Positions 53,655 through 61,980 of a stretch of 64,000 bases of DNA are shown here, in pieces. Each line of letters begins with the position of its first letter. Position 1 is the stretch's first letter. Both the position numbers and the translations under genes were made by a program. Where the stretch lies: the NCBI RefSeq assembly GCF_016586355.1, contig NZ_BLYI01000070.1:47134-111133 (forward strand), in the 5' to 3' direction. Below the pieces are notes generated by a model. The model saw only the letters and a list, made by a program, of their open reading frames with translations, was not told the origin of the DNA and did no database searches. The stretch comes from Anaerostipes butyraticus (GTDB taxonomy: Bacteria; Bacillota; Clostridia; Lachnospirales; Lachnospiraceae).

Positions 53655-55093
53655 TATCTGGCACCTCCGTCCTTGGTTTCTCCTGTAATAATATCTGTTC
53701 CCTTACGATCCTGAGGAACATCTTCCAATGGAATGTTTAATTCTCTTGCAATGATTTCCTGAACTCTTGGTCCGCAGAAACCGCCCTGGCATCTTCCCAT
53801 ACCTGCATTGCATCTTCTCTTTACAGCATCGATGGAAACTGCAGGAATCGGACGGTGGATCGCATTTATGATTTCTCCTTCCGTTACTGTTTCACAGCGG
53901 CAGATGATCTTTCCATAAGCCGGATTCTCAGCTACAAGTTTTGCTCTGTCTTCATGGCTCAAACCTCTGAAACGCGCAATCTTTCTTTCATCTACGATTT
54001 CTTTTTTGGCTTCCAGTTCCAGTCCGGATTCTCCTAACATTTTTACGATGTCAAGAGCAACAGCTGCAGCAGAAGACAATCCAGGAGATTCCATTCCTCC
54101 GATGTTGATAAATCCCTTATTCTTCTTATCTTCATAAATCTGGAAATCGTGTTCTTTTGTTCTTGCCCTGACTCCGGCAAAATTACGGATGGACTCTCTG
54201 AAATTGATTCCAGGCACAGATTTTAATGCAGTATTGCGGACAAAATCCAGTCCCTGTCTCGTTGTGGAAACATCGTTTCCGGATGTTGGCTGTGAATCCG
54301 GTCCTACGATCAGATTTCCATGAACAGTCGGAGCAACCAGAACTCCTTTTCCATTCTCATTTGGACATTGGAAAATAACATGGTTTACCAGATTTCCCTG
54401 GCTCTTATCCAGCAGATAATACTCACCTTTGTTTGGTGTGATCTCAAATGTCTTTTCATTGACCATTTCATTTACTTTATCCGCAAATACCCCGGCTGCG
54501 TTGCAGATATATTTTGCTTCTACCGTTCCCTGATTGGTTTCAATCTGATATCCTTCTTCTGTTTTCTCAATGCCGGTTACCTCGGTATTCAGTTTATATT
54601 CTACGCCATTTTGTACTGATACTTCTGCCAGTGCGATGGCAAGCTCCCAAGGGCTTACAATTCCTACATTTGGTGAATACAATGCTGCCAGTGCTTTTTC
54701 TGATACATTCGGCTCTTCTTTTCTGAGCTTTTCCTGATCCCAGATTTCCATATCCGGAACACCATTTATCTTTCCTCTTTCTTTCAGCTCCTCAATGGTC
54801 TTCTTCTCTTCTTCACTGAACGCTACGACCAAAGCTCCGATCTGTTTAAAAGGTACATCCAGTTTTTCACACAATTCTTTTGTATACTGATTTCCCTTAA
54901 TGTTATATTTGGCCATCTTCGTTCCAGGTTTTGGATCATATCCGCCATGGATGATCGCGCTGTTTGCTTTTGTTGTTCCTACAGATACATCATTTTCTTT
55001 TTCTATCACGACCGCGTTCACCTGATACTTTCCAAGTTCATATGCTATAGAACAGCCTGTGATTCCCGCGCCGATAATTGCTACATCATACAC
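53654..55093 (-). CDS. glpA: GlpA-like FAD oxidoreductase with BFD [2Fe-2S] domain
   Basis: 479 residues from a GTG at 55091-55093, chosen because AGGAGGG lies 8 bases upstream; there is no in-frame ATG nearby. The FAD-binding fold (YDVAIIGAGITGCSIAYELGKYQVNAVVIEKE) and the substrate-side motif GTTKANSAIIHGGYDPKPGTKMAKYNIKGNQ belong to the DAO/G3P dehydrogenase family. The C-terminal BFD-like domain has CRCETV and CNAGMGRCQGGFC, which should hold a [2Fe-2S] cluster. Together with the FAD subunit and DUF1667 it forms the anaerobic glycerol-3-phosphate dehydrogenase-like complex of clostridia. L-2-hydroxyacid oxidation is a possible alternative. Confidence 0.83.
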   Translation of the reverse strand: MYDVAIIGAGITGCSIAYELGKYQVNAVVIEKENDVSVGTTKANSAIIHGGYDPKPGTKMAKYNIKGNQYTKELCEKLDVPFKQIGALVVAFSEEEKKTIEELKERGKINGVPDMEIWDQEKLRKEEPNVSEKALAALYSPNVGIVSPWELAIALAEVSVQNGVEYKLNTEVTGIEKTEEGYQIETNQGTVEAKYICNAAGVFADKVNEMVNEKTFEITPNKGEYYLLDKSQGNLVNHVIFQCPNENGKGVLVAPTVHGNLIVGPDSQPTSGNDVSTTRQGLDFVRNTALKSVPGINFRESIRNFAGVRARTKEHDFQIYEDKKNKGFINIGGMESPGLSSAAAVALDIVKMLGESGLELEAKKEIVDERKIARFRGLSHEDRAKLVAENPAYGKIICRCETVTEGEIINAIHRPIPAVSIDAVKRRCNAGMGRCQGGFCGPRVQEIIARELNIPLEDVPQDRKGTDIITGETKDGGAR

Positions 55094-55139
55094 TGTTTTT
55101 ACCCTCCTGTTTTCGCTTGCTTTTGTTACTTTCTGACTT

Positions 55140-55169
55140 AATCTAATCACACTTTTTTCCCACTGTCAA
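55140..55169 (-). promoter_or_regulatory. Promoter of the GlpA-like operon
   Basis: TTGACA (55164-55169), an 18-base spacer and TAGATT (55140-55145) on the minus strand, about 47 bases upstream of the GTG start. Confidence 0.7.
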
Positions 55170-55175
55170 ACCCGC

Positions 55176-55199
55176 AAAACCGCTATTTTACGCGGTTTT
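55176..55199. promoter_or_regulatory. Inverted repeat AAAACCGC/GCGGTTTT
   Basis: A perfect 8-bp inverted repeat with an 8-base centre, seven bases upstream of the -35 box of the GlpA-like operon. Its place suggests an activator or repressor site for this operon. Confidence 0.5.
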
Positions 55200-55211
55200 C
55201 CGCTATTTCTA

Positions 55212-55360
55212 ATTAATCATTATCTTTGATTAATTCTTTGAAAACCGGAGTCTTCTTTCTCTGTTTTTCACCATCTTCGAAAATCCTTGCATTCTCTATT
55301 AATCATTTATATAATATTAATAATCGAACTTTTAATTCAATTAATAATTTGTATTAATCA
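55212..55360. repeat. Recurrent ATTAATCA boxes in the divergent intergenic region
   Basis: The 372-base gap between the GlpA-like operon and the LacI gene holds no gene and is very AT-rich. ATTAATCA occurs at 55212-55219, 55298-55305 and 55353-55360, and its reverse complement TGATTAAT at 55227-55234, forming one 23-base inverted repeat with the first copy. These look like binding sites for one regulator acting on one or both flanking transcription units. Confidence 0.5.
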
Positions 55361-55465
55361 AAATAAATCACGACTTTTTGCACACAGATACCAAAAAATC
55401 AAAAATTTTACAAAGACTTTTCATTTGCGTATTTGAGACTTAACAATTAGAAAGGAGACTTCCTC

Positions 55466-56545
55466 ATGGGCAAAAGGAATAAAGTTACCACAAGAGATAT
55501 TGCAGAATATACCGGGGTTTCCCAGTCTACTGTTTCTATGATCTTAAGTAAAAAACCCCATGTATCATTCTCTAAGGAAACTGTGGATAAAGTGCGGGCT
55601 GCCGCCCAGGAACTGGGCTACCGCAAACCACAGGCCGGAATTAAGAAAAAAGACACTGCTTTATCCAGAAGCATTATCGTTATCTGTCCTATTCTTTCCA
55701 ACGGCTACTATTCCATGATCATTCATTCTATTACAGAACGGGCTCAGGAATATGGATATACTGTTTTCACCATTTCTACTTTAAGAGATGTATCAAGAGA
55801 AGAACTCTATTTCAATCTTCTCTCCGGATTTGAACTGGCCGGAGTCATCTCTCTTTATCCTCCTTCCAAGATCGCCGAAGCCAATGCCCTGTCCAAGCAG
55901 GTCCCTGTTGTTTCCATCGGCGATAAGCCGGAAGCATGCCGTTTTGATTCTGTAGAACTTGACAGCAAAAAACCCGGATATATTATTGCAGAACATCTGA
56001 TTTCACTGGGTCATACGCATATTACTTATGTGTCCACCCCAATCCGTCCAAAGGAAATCGGACGAATTCATCGTCTGAGAGGACTAAAATCCTGTTTCCG
56101 GGATCATGGCCTGAATCCTGACAATATAGAAGTAAAATCTCCGACTCTGGCTGCCTATGGAAGATATTCCTCTGATAATTCTGAATATCAAAATGGGTAC
56201 GATCTTGCCGCAGAAGCTCTGGATGAGCACACCCGGTCTACCGCCTTTGTCGGCAACAACGATATGACCGCTTTCGGAATTATGGCAGCAATTTCAGACT
56301 ACGGATACCGGATCCCTTCCGATTATTCTGTATGCGGTTTCGACAATATTCCTCTGTCCGCCATGCCTCAGATTTCTCTGACGACGATCGAACATGCGTC
56401 TATTTTCAAGGGACAGGAGGCTGTCGACATTATTTATAAGAAAAACGCACAGAAAGATAACTCTTCCAAACGCCACTATATTATGCGGATGGAGTACGAA
56501 CCGGAACTGATTGTCCGCAATTCCACCGGAAAATGCAGACATTAG
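55466..56545 (+). CDS. LacI-family transcriptional regulator
   Basis: 359 residues. N-terminal LacI helix-turn-helix (VTTRDIAEYTGVSQSTVSMILSKKPHVSFSKETVDKVRAAAQELGYRKP), then a periplasmic-binding-protein-like sugar-sensing domain (SRSIIVICPILSNGYYSMIIHSITERAQEYGYTVF; AFVGNNDMTAFGIMAAISDYGYRIPSDYSVCGFDNIPLSAM). It lies immediately upstream of the mannitol PTS operon on the same strand, and a palindrome with a central CG (56696-56707) overlaps that operon's start region, so it is the likely repressor. A sugar phosphate or polyol is the probable effector. It reads divergently from the GlpA-like operon. Confidence 0.87.
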   Translation: MGKRNKVTTRDIAEYTGVSQSTVSMILSKKPHVSFSKETVDKVRAAAQELGYRKPQAGIKKKDTALSRSIIVICPILSNGYYSMIIHSITERAQEYGYTVFTISTLRDVSREELYFNLLSGFELAGVISLYPPSKIAEANALSKQVPVVSIGDKPEACRFDSVELDSKKPGYIIAEHLISLGHTHITYVSTPIRPKEIGRIHRLRGLKSCFRDHGLNPDNIEVKSPTLAAYGRYSSDNSEYQNGYDLAAEALDEHTRSTAFVGNNDMTAFGIMAAISDYGYRIPSDYSVCGFDNIPLSAMPQISLTTIEHASIFKGQEAVDIIYKKNAQKDNSSKRHYIMRMEYEPELIVRNSTGKCRH

Positions 56546-56656
56546 GCCTATTTTCTTCTCCATTTCGAATTTTTTCATTTGTATTAATTTTTTTGTTCCA
56601 GATATGAAACAAAATTTTGTCACTGGATCATCTGAAAAAAATGTCATTAGTGTGTA

Positions 56657-56686
56657 TTGATTCCTGTACAATCTCTGGGTTATGAT
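56657..56686 (+). promoter_or_regulatory. Promoter of the mannitol operon
   Basis: TTGATT (56657-56662), an 18-base spacer and TATGAT (56681-56686), 45 bases upstream of the first EIIA start codon. Confidence 0.55.
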
Positions 56687-56695
56687 ATAAGCATG

Positions 56696-56707
56696 ATAAA
56701 CGTTTAT
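56696..56707 (+). promoter_or_regulatory. LacI-type operator in the mannitol operon leader
   Basis: ATAAACGTTTAT, a perfect 12-base palindrome with the central CG typical of LacI/CcpA-family sites, placed about 10 bases downstream of the -10 box so that binding would block transcription. The LacI gene just upstream is the best candidate; it also partly resembles a catabolite-repression (cre) site. Confidence 0.6.
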
Positions 56708-56730
56708 GCAAGTAAGAACAGGGAGGGCGC

Positions 56731-57192
56731 ATGGCCAGCAAACTTCTAAATGATGATTTTCTGAATTTAATATGTCTGGATTTTTCATGCAGCACGGCAG
56801 AGGAAGCCATCCGTCAGGCTGGGAATCTTCTTCTTAAGAATCAGTATATTACCGAGAATTATATTGACGGCATGCTGCGCAGGGAACAAGAGCATCCAAC
56901 TTATCTGGATTACGGCGTCATGATTCCTCATGGTACACAAGATACTTTGTCCTGCGTGCTTCATCCCGGAATTAGCATCGTTTCTATCCCACAAGGTTTT
57001 TCATATTTTGGACACAGGGTTTCTTTTGTCATTGGAATTTCCAGCCAGGAAGAGGATCCTCTGCAGGAATTAATGCAGATCACGGACATTCTTCTGGAGC
57101 CGGAAAAGCGCATCCGGCTTCTCAATCCTTCTTCAAAACAGGAAATCATCGATGTAATCAATGAAAATTATTTTGAAAAAGGAGAATTATAA
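56731..57192 (+). CDS. PTS EIIA component, mannitol/fructose family, copy 1
   Basis: 153 residues. The active histidine lies in YGVMIPHGTQD near residue 68; SSQEEDPLQELMQITDILLEPEKRIRLL and KQEIIDVI are typical of EIIA-Mtl/Fru. It opens the mannitol operon, 1 base before the mtlA start. A second EIIA-Mtl-like gene ends the operon, so this one could serve MtlA or act mainly on the regulator MtlR. A ribosome binding site (GGGAGG) precedes the ATG. Confidence 0.85.
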   Translation: MASKLLNDDFLNLICLDFSCSTAEEAIRQAGNLLLKNQYITENYIDGMLRREQEHPTYLDYGVMIPHGTQDTLSCVLHPGISIVSIPQGFSYFGHRVSFVIGISSQEEDPLQELMQITDILLEPEKRIRLLNPSSKQEIIDVINENYFEKGEL

Positions 57193-57193
57193 T

Positions 57194-58642
57194 ATGGCAG
57201 AAGAAAAAACTACTGTATCACAGAAACTCCAAAAATTTGGCGCATTCCTCGCCGGAATGGTAATTCCAAATATCGGAGCTTTCATTGGATTCGGATTAAT
57301 CACAGCCTTCTTCATGGAAACCGGCTGGACTCCTAATGCCAAGCTGGCAACACTTACAACACCAATTCTTAACAATCTGCTTCCTATCCTGATCGGTCAC
57401 ACAGGTGGTAAAATGACCGGAGGAGACCGAGGCGGCGTTATCGGTGCCTTTGTCACAGTCGGTGCAATCGTAGCCGTAGATGGAACCCCAATGTTCCTGG
57501 CAGCTATGATCCTTGGACCACTTTCCGGATGGATCATCAAGAAATTTGACCAGGCAGTTGACGGAAAAATCCCTGGCGGATTTGAAATGATCGTAAACAA
57601 CTTCTCTTTAGGTATCATCGGCGGAATTCTCTGCTGTATCGCATATCTTGTATTCGGTCCTGTTATGGAAACGATTACAAGAGTACTGACAAACGGAGTT
57701 AACTGGATCGTTGCTCACAATGCTCTTCCATTATCTGCAATCTTTGTAGAGCCTGCGAAAGTACTGTTCCTGAACAACGCTCTGGATCATGGTATTTTCG
57801 GACCAATCGGTTACGAACAGGTAAAAACACTTGGACATTCTGCCCTGTTTCTTCTGGTTCCTAACCCTGGCGCAGGTCTTGGATTATTACTTGCTTACTG
57901 GTTCTTTGGAAAAGGCGAAATGAAGGATGCCGCTCCTGGAATGATCCTGATTCATTTCTTTGGCGGTATTCATGAAGTATATTTCCCATATGTATTATCC
58001 AACCCTCTTACGATCATCGGTATGATCGCCGGTGGTATAGTTGGAACAGGAACCCTGACGGTTCTTGATGTTGGTACTGTTGCCACACCATCCCCGGGAA
58101 GTATCTTCTCCGTCCTTGCATTGTCACCAAAAGACTGTATGCTCGGAGTTATTTTAAGCGTTGTTCTCTCCTGTATTGTATCTTTCGTAGTTAATGCGTT
58201 CTTCGTAAAACGAATGGTTGCAAAAGGAGGAGACACCTCTCTTGGAGAATCTGTAATACCAAAAGAAGCTATGGGAAGCGGAAGTTCTGCTTCTGAAGAA
58301 TCTTCCAGCAATGCCAAAACAAATGACACAAGTCTCGGAGTTGACGGACTTGACGTATCCAACATCAAAAAAATCGTTGTAGCGTGTGACGCTGGAATGG
58401 GATCTTCCGCAATGTCCGCCGCAGCATTGAAGAAAAAAGTAAAGGCGGCTGGTCTTCCAATCGAAGTCATCAATACCGCGATCTCAAGAATTCCGGATGA
58501 TGCAGACCTTGTCATCACCCATGTAGAACTGACAGGTACCGCAAAAGCTGCTCAGCCAAATAAGCAGCACTTATCCATCTCTAACTACTTAAAAGCTCCA
58601 GAATATGATCAGCTGGTAGAAAGATTAAAAAACGAACAATAA
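57194..58642 (+). CDS. mtlA: PTS mannitol-specific EIICB transporter
   Basis: 482 residues from the ATG at 57194 (AAAGGAGA upstream). The EIIC part has eight or so membrane segments (FGAFLAGMVIPNIGAFIGFGLITAFFMETGW; IGHTGGKMTGGDRGGVIGAFVTVGAIV; NNALDHGIFGPIGYEQ; FFGGIHEVYFPYVL), all typical of mannitol permease. After a Ser-rich linker the EIIB domain has the phosphorylated Cys in KIVVACDAGMGSSAMSAA. It takes up mannitol and releases mannitol 1-phosphate for MtlD. There is no fused EIIA, which is encoded separately. Confidence 0.93.
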   Translation: MAEEKTTVSQKLQKFGAFLAGMVIPNIGAFIGFGLITAFFMETGWTPNAKLATLTTPILNNLLPILIGHTGGKMTGGDRGGVIGAFVTVGAIVAVDGTPMFLAAMILGPLSGWIIKKFDQAVDGKIPGGFEMIVNNFSLGIIGGILCCIAYLVFGPVMETITRVLTNGVNWIVAHNALPLSAIFVEPAKVLFLNNALDHGIFGPIGYEQVKTLGHSALFLLVPNPGAGLGLLLAYWFFGKGEMKDAAPGMILIHFFGGIHEVYFPYVLSNPLTIIGMIAGGIVGTGTLTVLDVGTVATPSPGSIFSVLALSPKDCMLGVILSVVLSCIVSFVVNAFFVKRMVAKGGDTSLGESVIPKEAMGSGSSASEESSSNAKTNDTSLGVDGLDVSNIKKIVVACDAGMGSSAMSAAALKKKVKAAGLPIEVINTAISRIPDDADLVITHVELTGTAKAAQPNKQHLSISNYLKAPEYDQLVERLKNEQ

Positions 58643-58651
58643 AATACATAA

Positions 58652-58690
58652 CCATCAAAGACTAAGAGTCTTAGATTCTTAGTCTTTGAT
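58652..58690 (+). terminator. Hairpin between mtlA and mtlD
   Basis: ATCAAAGACTAAGA/TCTTAGTCTTTGAT, a perfect 14-bp stem with a short loop, followed by TCTACT rather than a T-run. It may protect the 3' end of mtlA mRNA or lower expression of mtlD rather than fully stop transcription. Confidence 0.5.
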
Positions 58691-58715
58691 TCTACTATCA
58701 AAAAGAAAGGCATCT

Positions 58716-59912
58716 ATGAAAGCAATTATGTATGGCGCAGGAAGCATTGGCCGTGGCTTCATTGGCGCATTATTATCCGAAATCGGCTACGAGGTCGTAT
58801 TCATTGATGTCAACGAACAGCTCGTTGATACAATCAATAAAGAAAAAACTTATCCACAAATCATCATGAAAAAAGATCAGGAAATCCACTGGATCAAAAA
58901 CATACGGGCAGTTAACGGAAATGACCTGGACGCAGTGCGTGATGAAATTGCAGATGCAGATCTTCTTGCCACTGCTGTAGGAGCTTCCGTTCTCGAAAAG
59001 ATCGCTCCGATCATTGCCAAAGGTCTGATCAAACGCTGGGATGCAGATTCCGAAAACGCATTGGATCTTCTCATCTGTGAAAATCTCATGGATGCGGATG
59101 TTTTATTAAGGAACTGGCTTCTCCAGGCTCTTCCGGAATCCTATCATCCGATTATGGAATCCCGTCTGGGACTTGTGGAAACCTCTATTGGAAGAATGGT
59201 TCCTCCTCCAAGTCCGGATATTGATTCAGATATCCATCACCCTCTGGCCGTCCGGGTGGAAGCCTATGATTATCTTCCAGTGGACAGCGCGGCATTTAAA
59301 AATGCGATTCCTGATTATAAAAAAATCGTACCTTACACACCGTTTCACTATTATCTGGAACGCAAACTATATATTCACAACATGGCTCATGTAACAACTG
59401 CATTTCTTGGAAAACTGCTTCACCTGACTTACATTGATGAAGCTGCCGGGAATATTTACATTCGAAAAATCGTACAGGGCTGTATGACAGAAAGCGCTAT
59501 GATGCTGTCCCGAAAATACCATATTGATTTCGCGCAGCTGCAGTTTCACATCGATGACCTTCTTTTCCGTTTCCGCAATCCTTATCTTAAGGATACCGTA
59601 GAACGGGTGGCAAGGGATCCGGTCCGGAAATTAGGTCCGACCGATCGTCTGGTAGGATCTGCCAGAAGCTGCGAACAACAGCAGATTGAACCTGTTTATC
59701 TTTCATTTGCCATTGCTCTGGGACTTTACTTTCTTGGCAGTGATCAGACGGAAGATTTTCTTGAACAGAAATGTCAGATTCATAAAAACGAACCGTTATT
59801 TGACCGAGTCATGTATTTTTATCATTTTATCGAACAAAATAATAAATCGTTGAATTCTATTATAAACTGTATTGAGGAAGTTCAATCAGATCTCAGGGGA
59901 GCAACTATTTAA
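58716..59912 (+). CDS. mtlD: Mannitol-1-phosphate 5-dehydrogenase
   Basis: 398 residues from the ATG at 58716 (GAAAGG upstream). The N-terminal NAD-binding MKAIMYGAGSIGRGFIGALLSEIGYEVVFIDVN is followed by CENLMDAD and the family segment VRVEAYDYLPVDSAAFK, then the active-site region KLYIHNMAHVTTAFLGKLLH with the Lys-x-x-x-x-Asn pattern of polyol dehydrogenases. It oxidises mannitol 1-phosphate to fructose 6-phosphate. Encoded between mtlA and mtlR. Confidence 0.92.
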   Translation: MKAIMYGAGSIGRGFIGALLSEIGYEVVFIDVNEQLVDTINKEKTYPQIIMKKDQEIHWIKNIRAVNGNDLDAVRDEIADADLLATAVGASVLEKIAPIIAKGLIKRWDADSENALDLLICENLMDADVLLRNWLLQALPESYHPIMESRLGLVETSIGRMVPPPSPDIDSDIHHPLAVRVEAYDYLPVDSAAFKNAIPDYKKIVPYTPFHYYLERKLYIHNMAHVTTAFLGKLLHLTYIDEAAGNIYIRKIVQGCMTESAMMLSRKYHIDFAQLQFHIDDLLFRFRNPYLKDTVERVARDPVRKLGPTDRLVGSARSCEQQQIEPVYLSFAIALGLYFLGSDQTEDFLEQKCQIHKNEPLFDRVMYFYHFIEQNNKSLNSIINCIEEVQSDLRGATI

Positions 59913-59938
59913 AACACAGAAGAAAGAAGAGGCGAATC

Positions 59939-61465
59939 ATGCTGATTTCAGATCGCTCTAAAGAAATAATCGAATATTTAATGAATGCAGCCGGTCCTCT
60001 AACTGTATCGGACCTTGCAAAAGAACTCCAGGTTACGGAACGAACGATTTATCGTCAGATGCCGGAAGTCACCAAAATCATCGAGTCTTTTGGCCTGACT
60101 TTGGATCATTCATCTGGCAGGGGCATGATGATTTTTGGATCTCTTTATAATATTAAACGGCTGAATACAGCCTTTGAAGGAGTAAAAACAGAACAAAATT
60201 ATACCGCAAAAGAACGGGTTGATATGATCATTCTGATTCTCCTGAATGCAGACGGATATGTAAAAACCCAGTCTCTGGCAATCGATCTGAATACTTCTTC
60301 TCAGACAATCCGAAATGATTTTTCTTCTGTTAAAGATAAAGTTCATACACACAATATTGATTTTGAGACAAAAAAGAGTGAGGGTGTACGGCTGGTTGGA
60401 AAAGAAATTCCCAAACGGCATCTGTTTATCAATATCATCTTACAGAATATATCGCCTGACAATTTTTTCGACTGGCTGAAAGATGAGAAGTATAAACAAA
60501 ATCCTTTTATCTCTCTCCTCCAAAAATTTGACTGTGAAAAATCTTTGAGGATTTTATATGAAGCTGTCCAGCCGGTGATCCACAAACGTCATCTGAATAT
60601 TTCAGACAGCGAACTTCAGGAATTTCTGCTTCTCATTGGAATTTTTATCCGGCGGCACCCATTGGTTAGTGATATGGGAAGTGAGTCAGACCCATTAAAA
60701 CTGAATCTCAATGTACCCGCCACAGAATCTGATTTCCAGGAAGATATCCTCTCGATTTTAAAAAAGAAGTTTGATATCATATTATATAAGAATGAAGAAT
60801 CCTATTTTCACTGGATCATCAATTTATACGTAGGACGCACTCATTATCAGGTAAATCATCCCGCTTCCGCACTTCAGCTTCTTGATAATATCAGCCGTCT
60901 GATTGGAGAAATTGAATCCAAACTGCATGTTCCATTCAGTCAGGATAAAAATCTGGCAGAAAATCTGATGCTTCATGTTAATATGGCAATGGAACGAATC
61001 CAAAACGGCATCAATGTAACTAACCCTATGCTGGAAGAGGTATATCAGTCAAACCCCCAATTATATGAAATCGTAAAACAGAGTTTTCTGGATATTTTCC
61101 AGGCTGTCAATGTCCCGGAAGATGAAATCGGCTACATTGTGATTTATTTTATCGCTTCCATGGACTATTTAAGTCAGAAATCCATCTCTGTTCTCGTTGT
61201 CTGCTCCAGCGGCATTGGCTCTTCTAAGATGCTTCGCAGCCGCCTTGAGCGGGAGTTTACGGAAATTGATGTAAAAAAGATCATTTCCCTTCATAAGCTG
61301 CACGATGAAAATCTGGATGATTACGATTTTATTGTTTCAACTGTTCCTTTGGACCTGGACGAGGACAAGTATTTATGTGTATCACCATTGCTGAACGAAA
61401 AAGAAAAAGAAGAAACAAGAAAACGATTAGACGCTTTAAACAAAAAAGGAGATTATTATGAATGA
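59939..61465 (+). CDS. mtlR: MtlR-type PRD transcriptional activator
   Basis: 508 residues. Domain order: DeoR-like winged helix (PLTVSDLAKELQVTERTIYRQ), a second helix-turn-helix (YVKTQSLAIDLNTSSQTIRND), two PTS regulation domains (LLLIGIFIRRHPLVSDMG; NLMLHVNMAMERIQNG), and an EIIB-Gat-like domain (ISVLVVCSSGIGSSKMLRSRL with a Cys). Unlike B. subtilis MtlR it ends there; the EIIA part is a separate overlapping gene. Activity should be set by phosphorylation from the PTS, so the operon answers to mannitol and to overall sugar status. Confidence 0.88.
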   Translation: MLISDRSKEIIEYLMNAAGPLTVSDLAKELQVTERTIYRQMPEVTKIIESFGLTLDHSSGRGMMIFGSLYNIKRLNTAFEGVKTEQNYTAKERVDMIILILLNADGYVKTQSLAIDLNTSSQTIRNDFSSVKDKVHTHNIDFETKKSEGVRLVGKEIPKRHLFINIILQNISPDNFFDWLKDEKYKQNPFISLLQKFDCEKSLRILYEAVQPVIHKRHLNISDSELQEFLLLIGIFIRRHPLVSDMGSESDPLKLNLNVPATESDFQEDILSILKKKFDIILYKNEESYFHWIINLYVGRTHYQVNHPASALQLLDNISRLIGEIESKLHVPFSQDKNLAENLMLHVNMAMERIQNGINVTNPMLEEVYQSNPQLYEIVKQSFLDIFQAVNVPEDEIGYIVIYFIASMDYLSQKSISVLVVCSSGIGSSKMLRSRLEREFTEIDVKKIISLHKLHDENLDDYDFIVSTVPLDLDEDKYLCVSPLLNEKEKEETRKRLDALNKKGDYYE

Positions 61466-61892
61466 GATTTTTAATGAAAACAATATCGTACTGAATGTAT
61501 CTTTACGCGACAAACCGGATGCGATTGAAAAAGCCGGCAGAATTCTCTATGAGCAGGGTTATGTGGACGAACAGTATATTTCCTGCATGCATCAGCGTGA
61601 AGAGGTCATTTCCACTTATATCGGAAATAATGTGGCAATTCCTCACGGCATCGATGGATCAGAAAAATATATCAAAAAATCAGGAATTTCTTTCGTTCAG
61701 TGCCCGGACGGCGTTATGTATGGCGATGAACCTGCTTATATTATTATGGGAGTTGCCGGAAAAGATGGAACACATCTTGATATCCTTATGAAATTAGCTG
61801 AAGTAATCTGTGAGGAAGAAAATATCGAAAAACTCCGCAATGCAAAAACAAAACAGGAAGTTTTAGATGTCATTGGAGATTTAGAACTGTAA
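61458..61892 (+). CDS. mtlF: PTS EIIA component, mannitol type, copy 2
   Basis: 144 residues. The active histidine is in NNVAIPHGIDGSEKYIKKSGISFVQCPDGVMYGDE near residue 61, and GVAGKDGTHLDILMKLAEVICEEENIEKLRNAKTKQEVLDVI is the EIIA-Mtl C-terminus. The start overlaps the mtlR end by eight bases; the pair replaces a fused MtlR-EIIA or MtlF arrangement. It most likely phosphorylates MtlA, while the first EIIA gene could be a duplicate. Confidence 0.9.
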   Translation: MNEIFNENNIVLNVSLRDKPDAIEKAGRILYEQGYVDEQYISCMHQREEVISTYIGNNVAIPHGIDGSEKYIKKSGISFVQCPDGVMYGDEPAYIIMGVAGKDGTHLDILMKLAEVICEEENIEKLRNAKTKQEVLDVIGDLEL

Positions 61893-61980
61893 TCATACAC
61901 AAAATTTCTGAACAAAGGAAATTTTATGTATTATATATCAAATTGCTGATTTTTATAATAACTTACAGGAGGACTATTTT

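Noticed and set aside
55212..55360. CRISPR-like array from the repeated ATTAATCA boxes
   Set aside because: Repeats are only 8 bases, unevenly spaced and in both orientations; no spacers of constant length and no cas genes.
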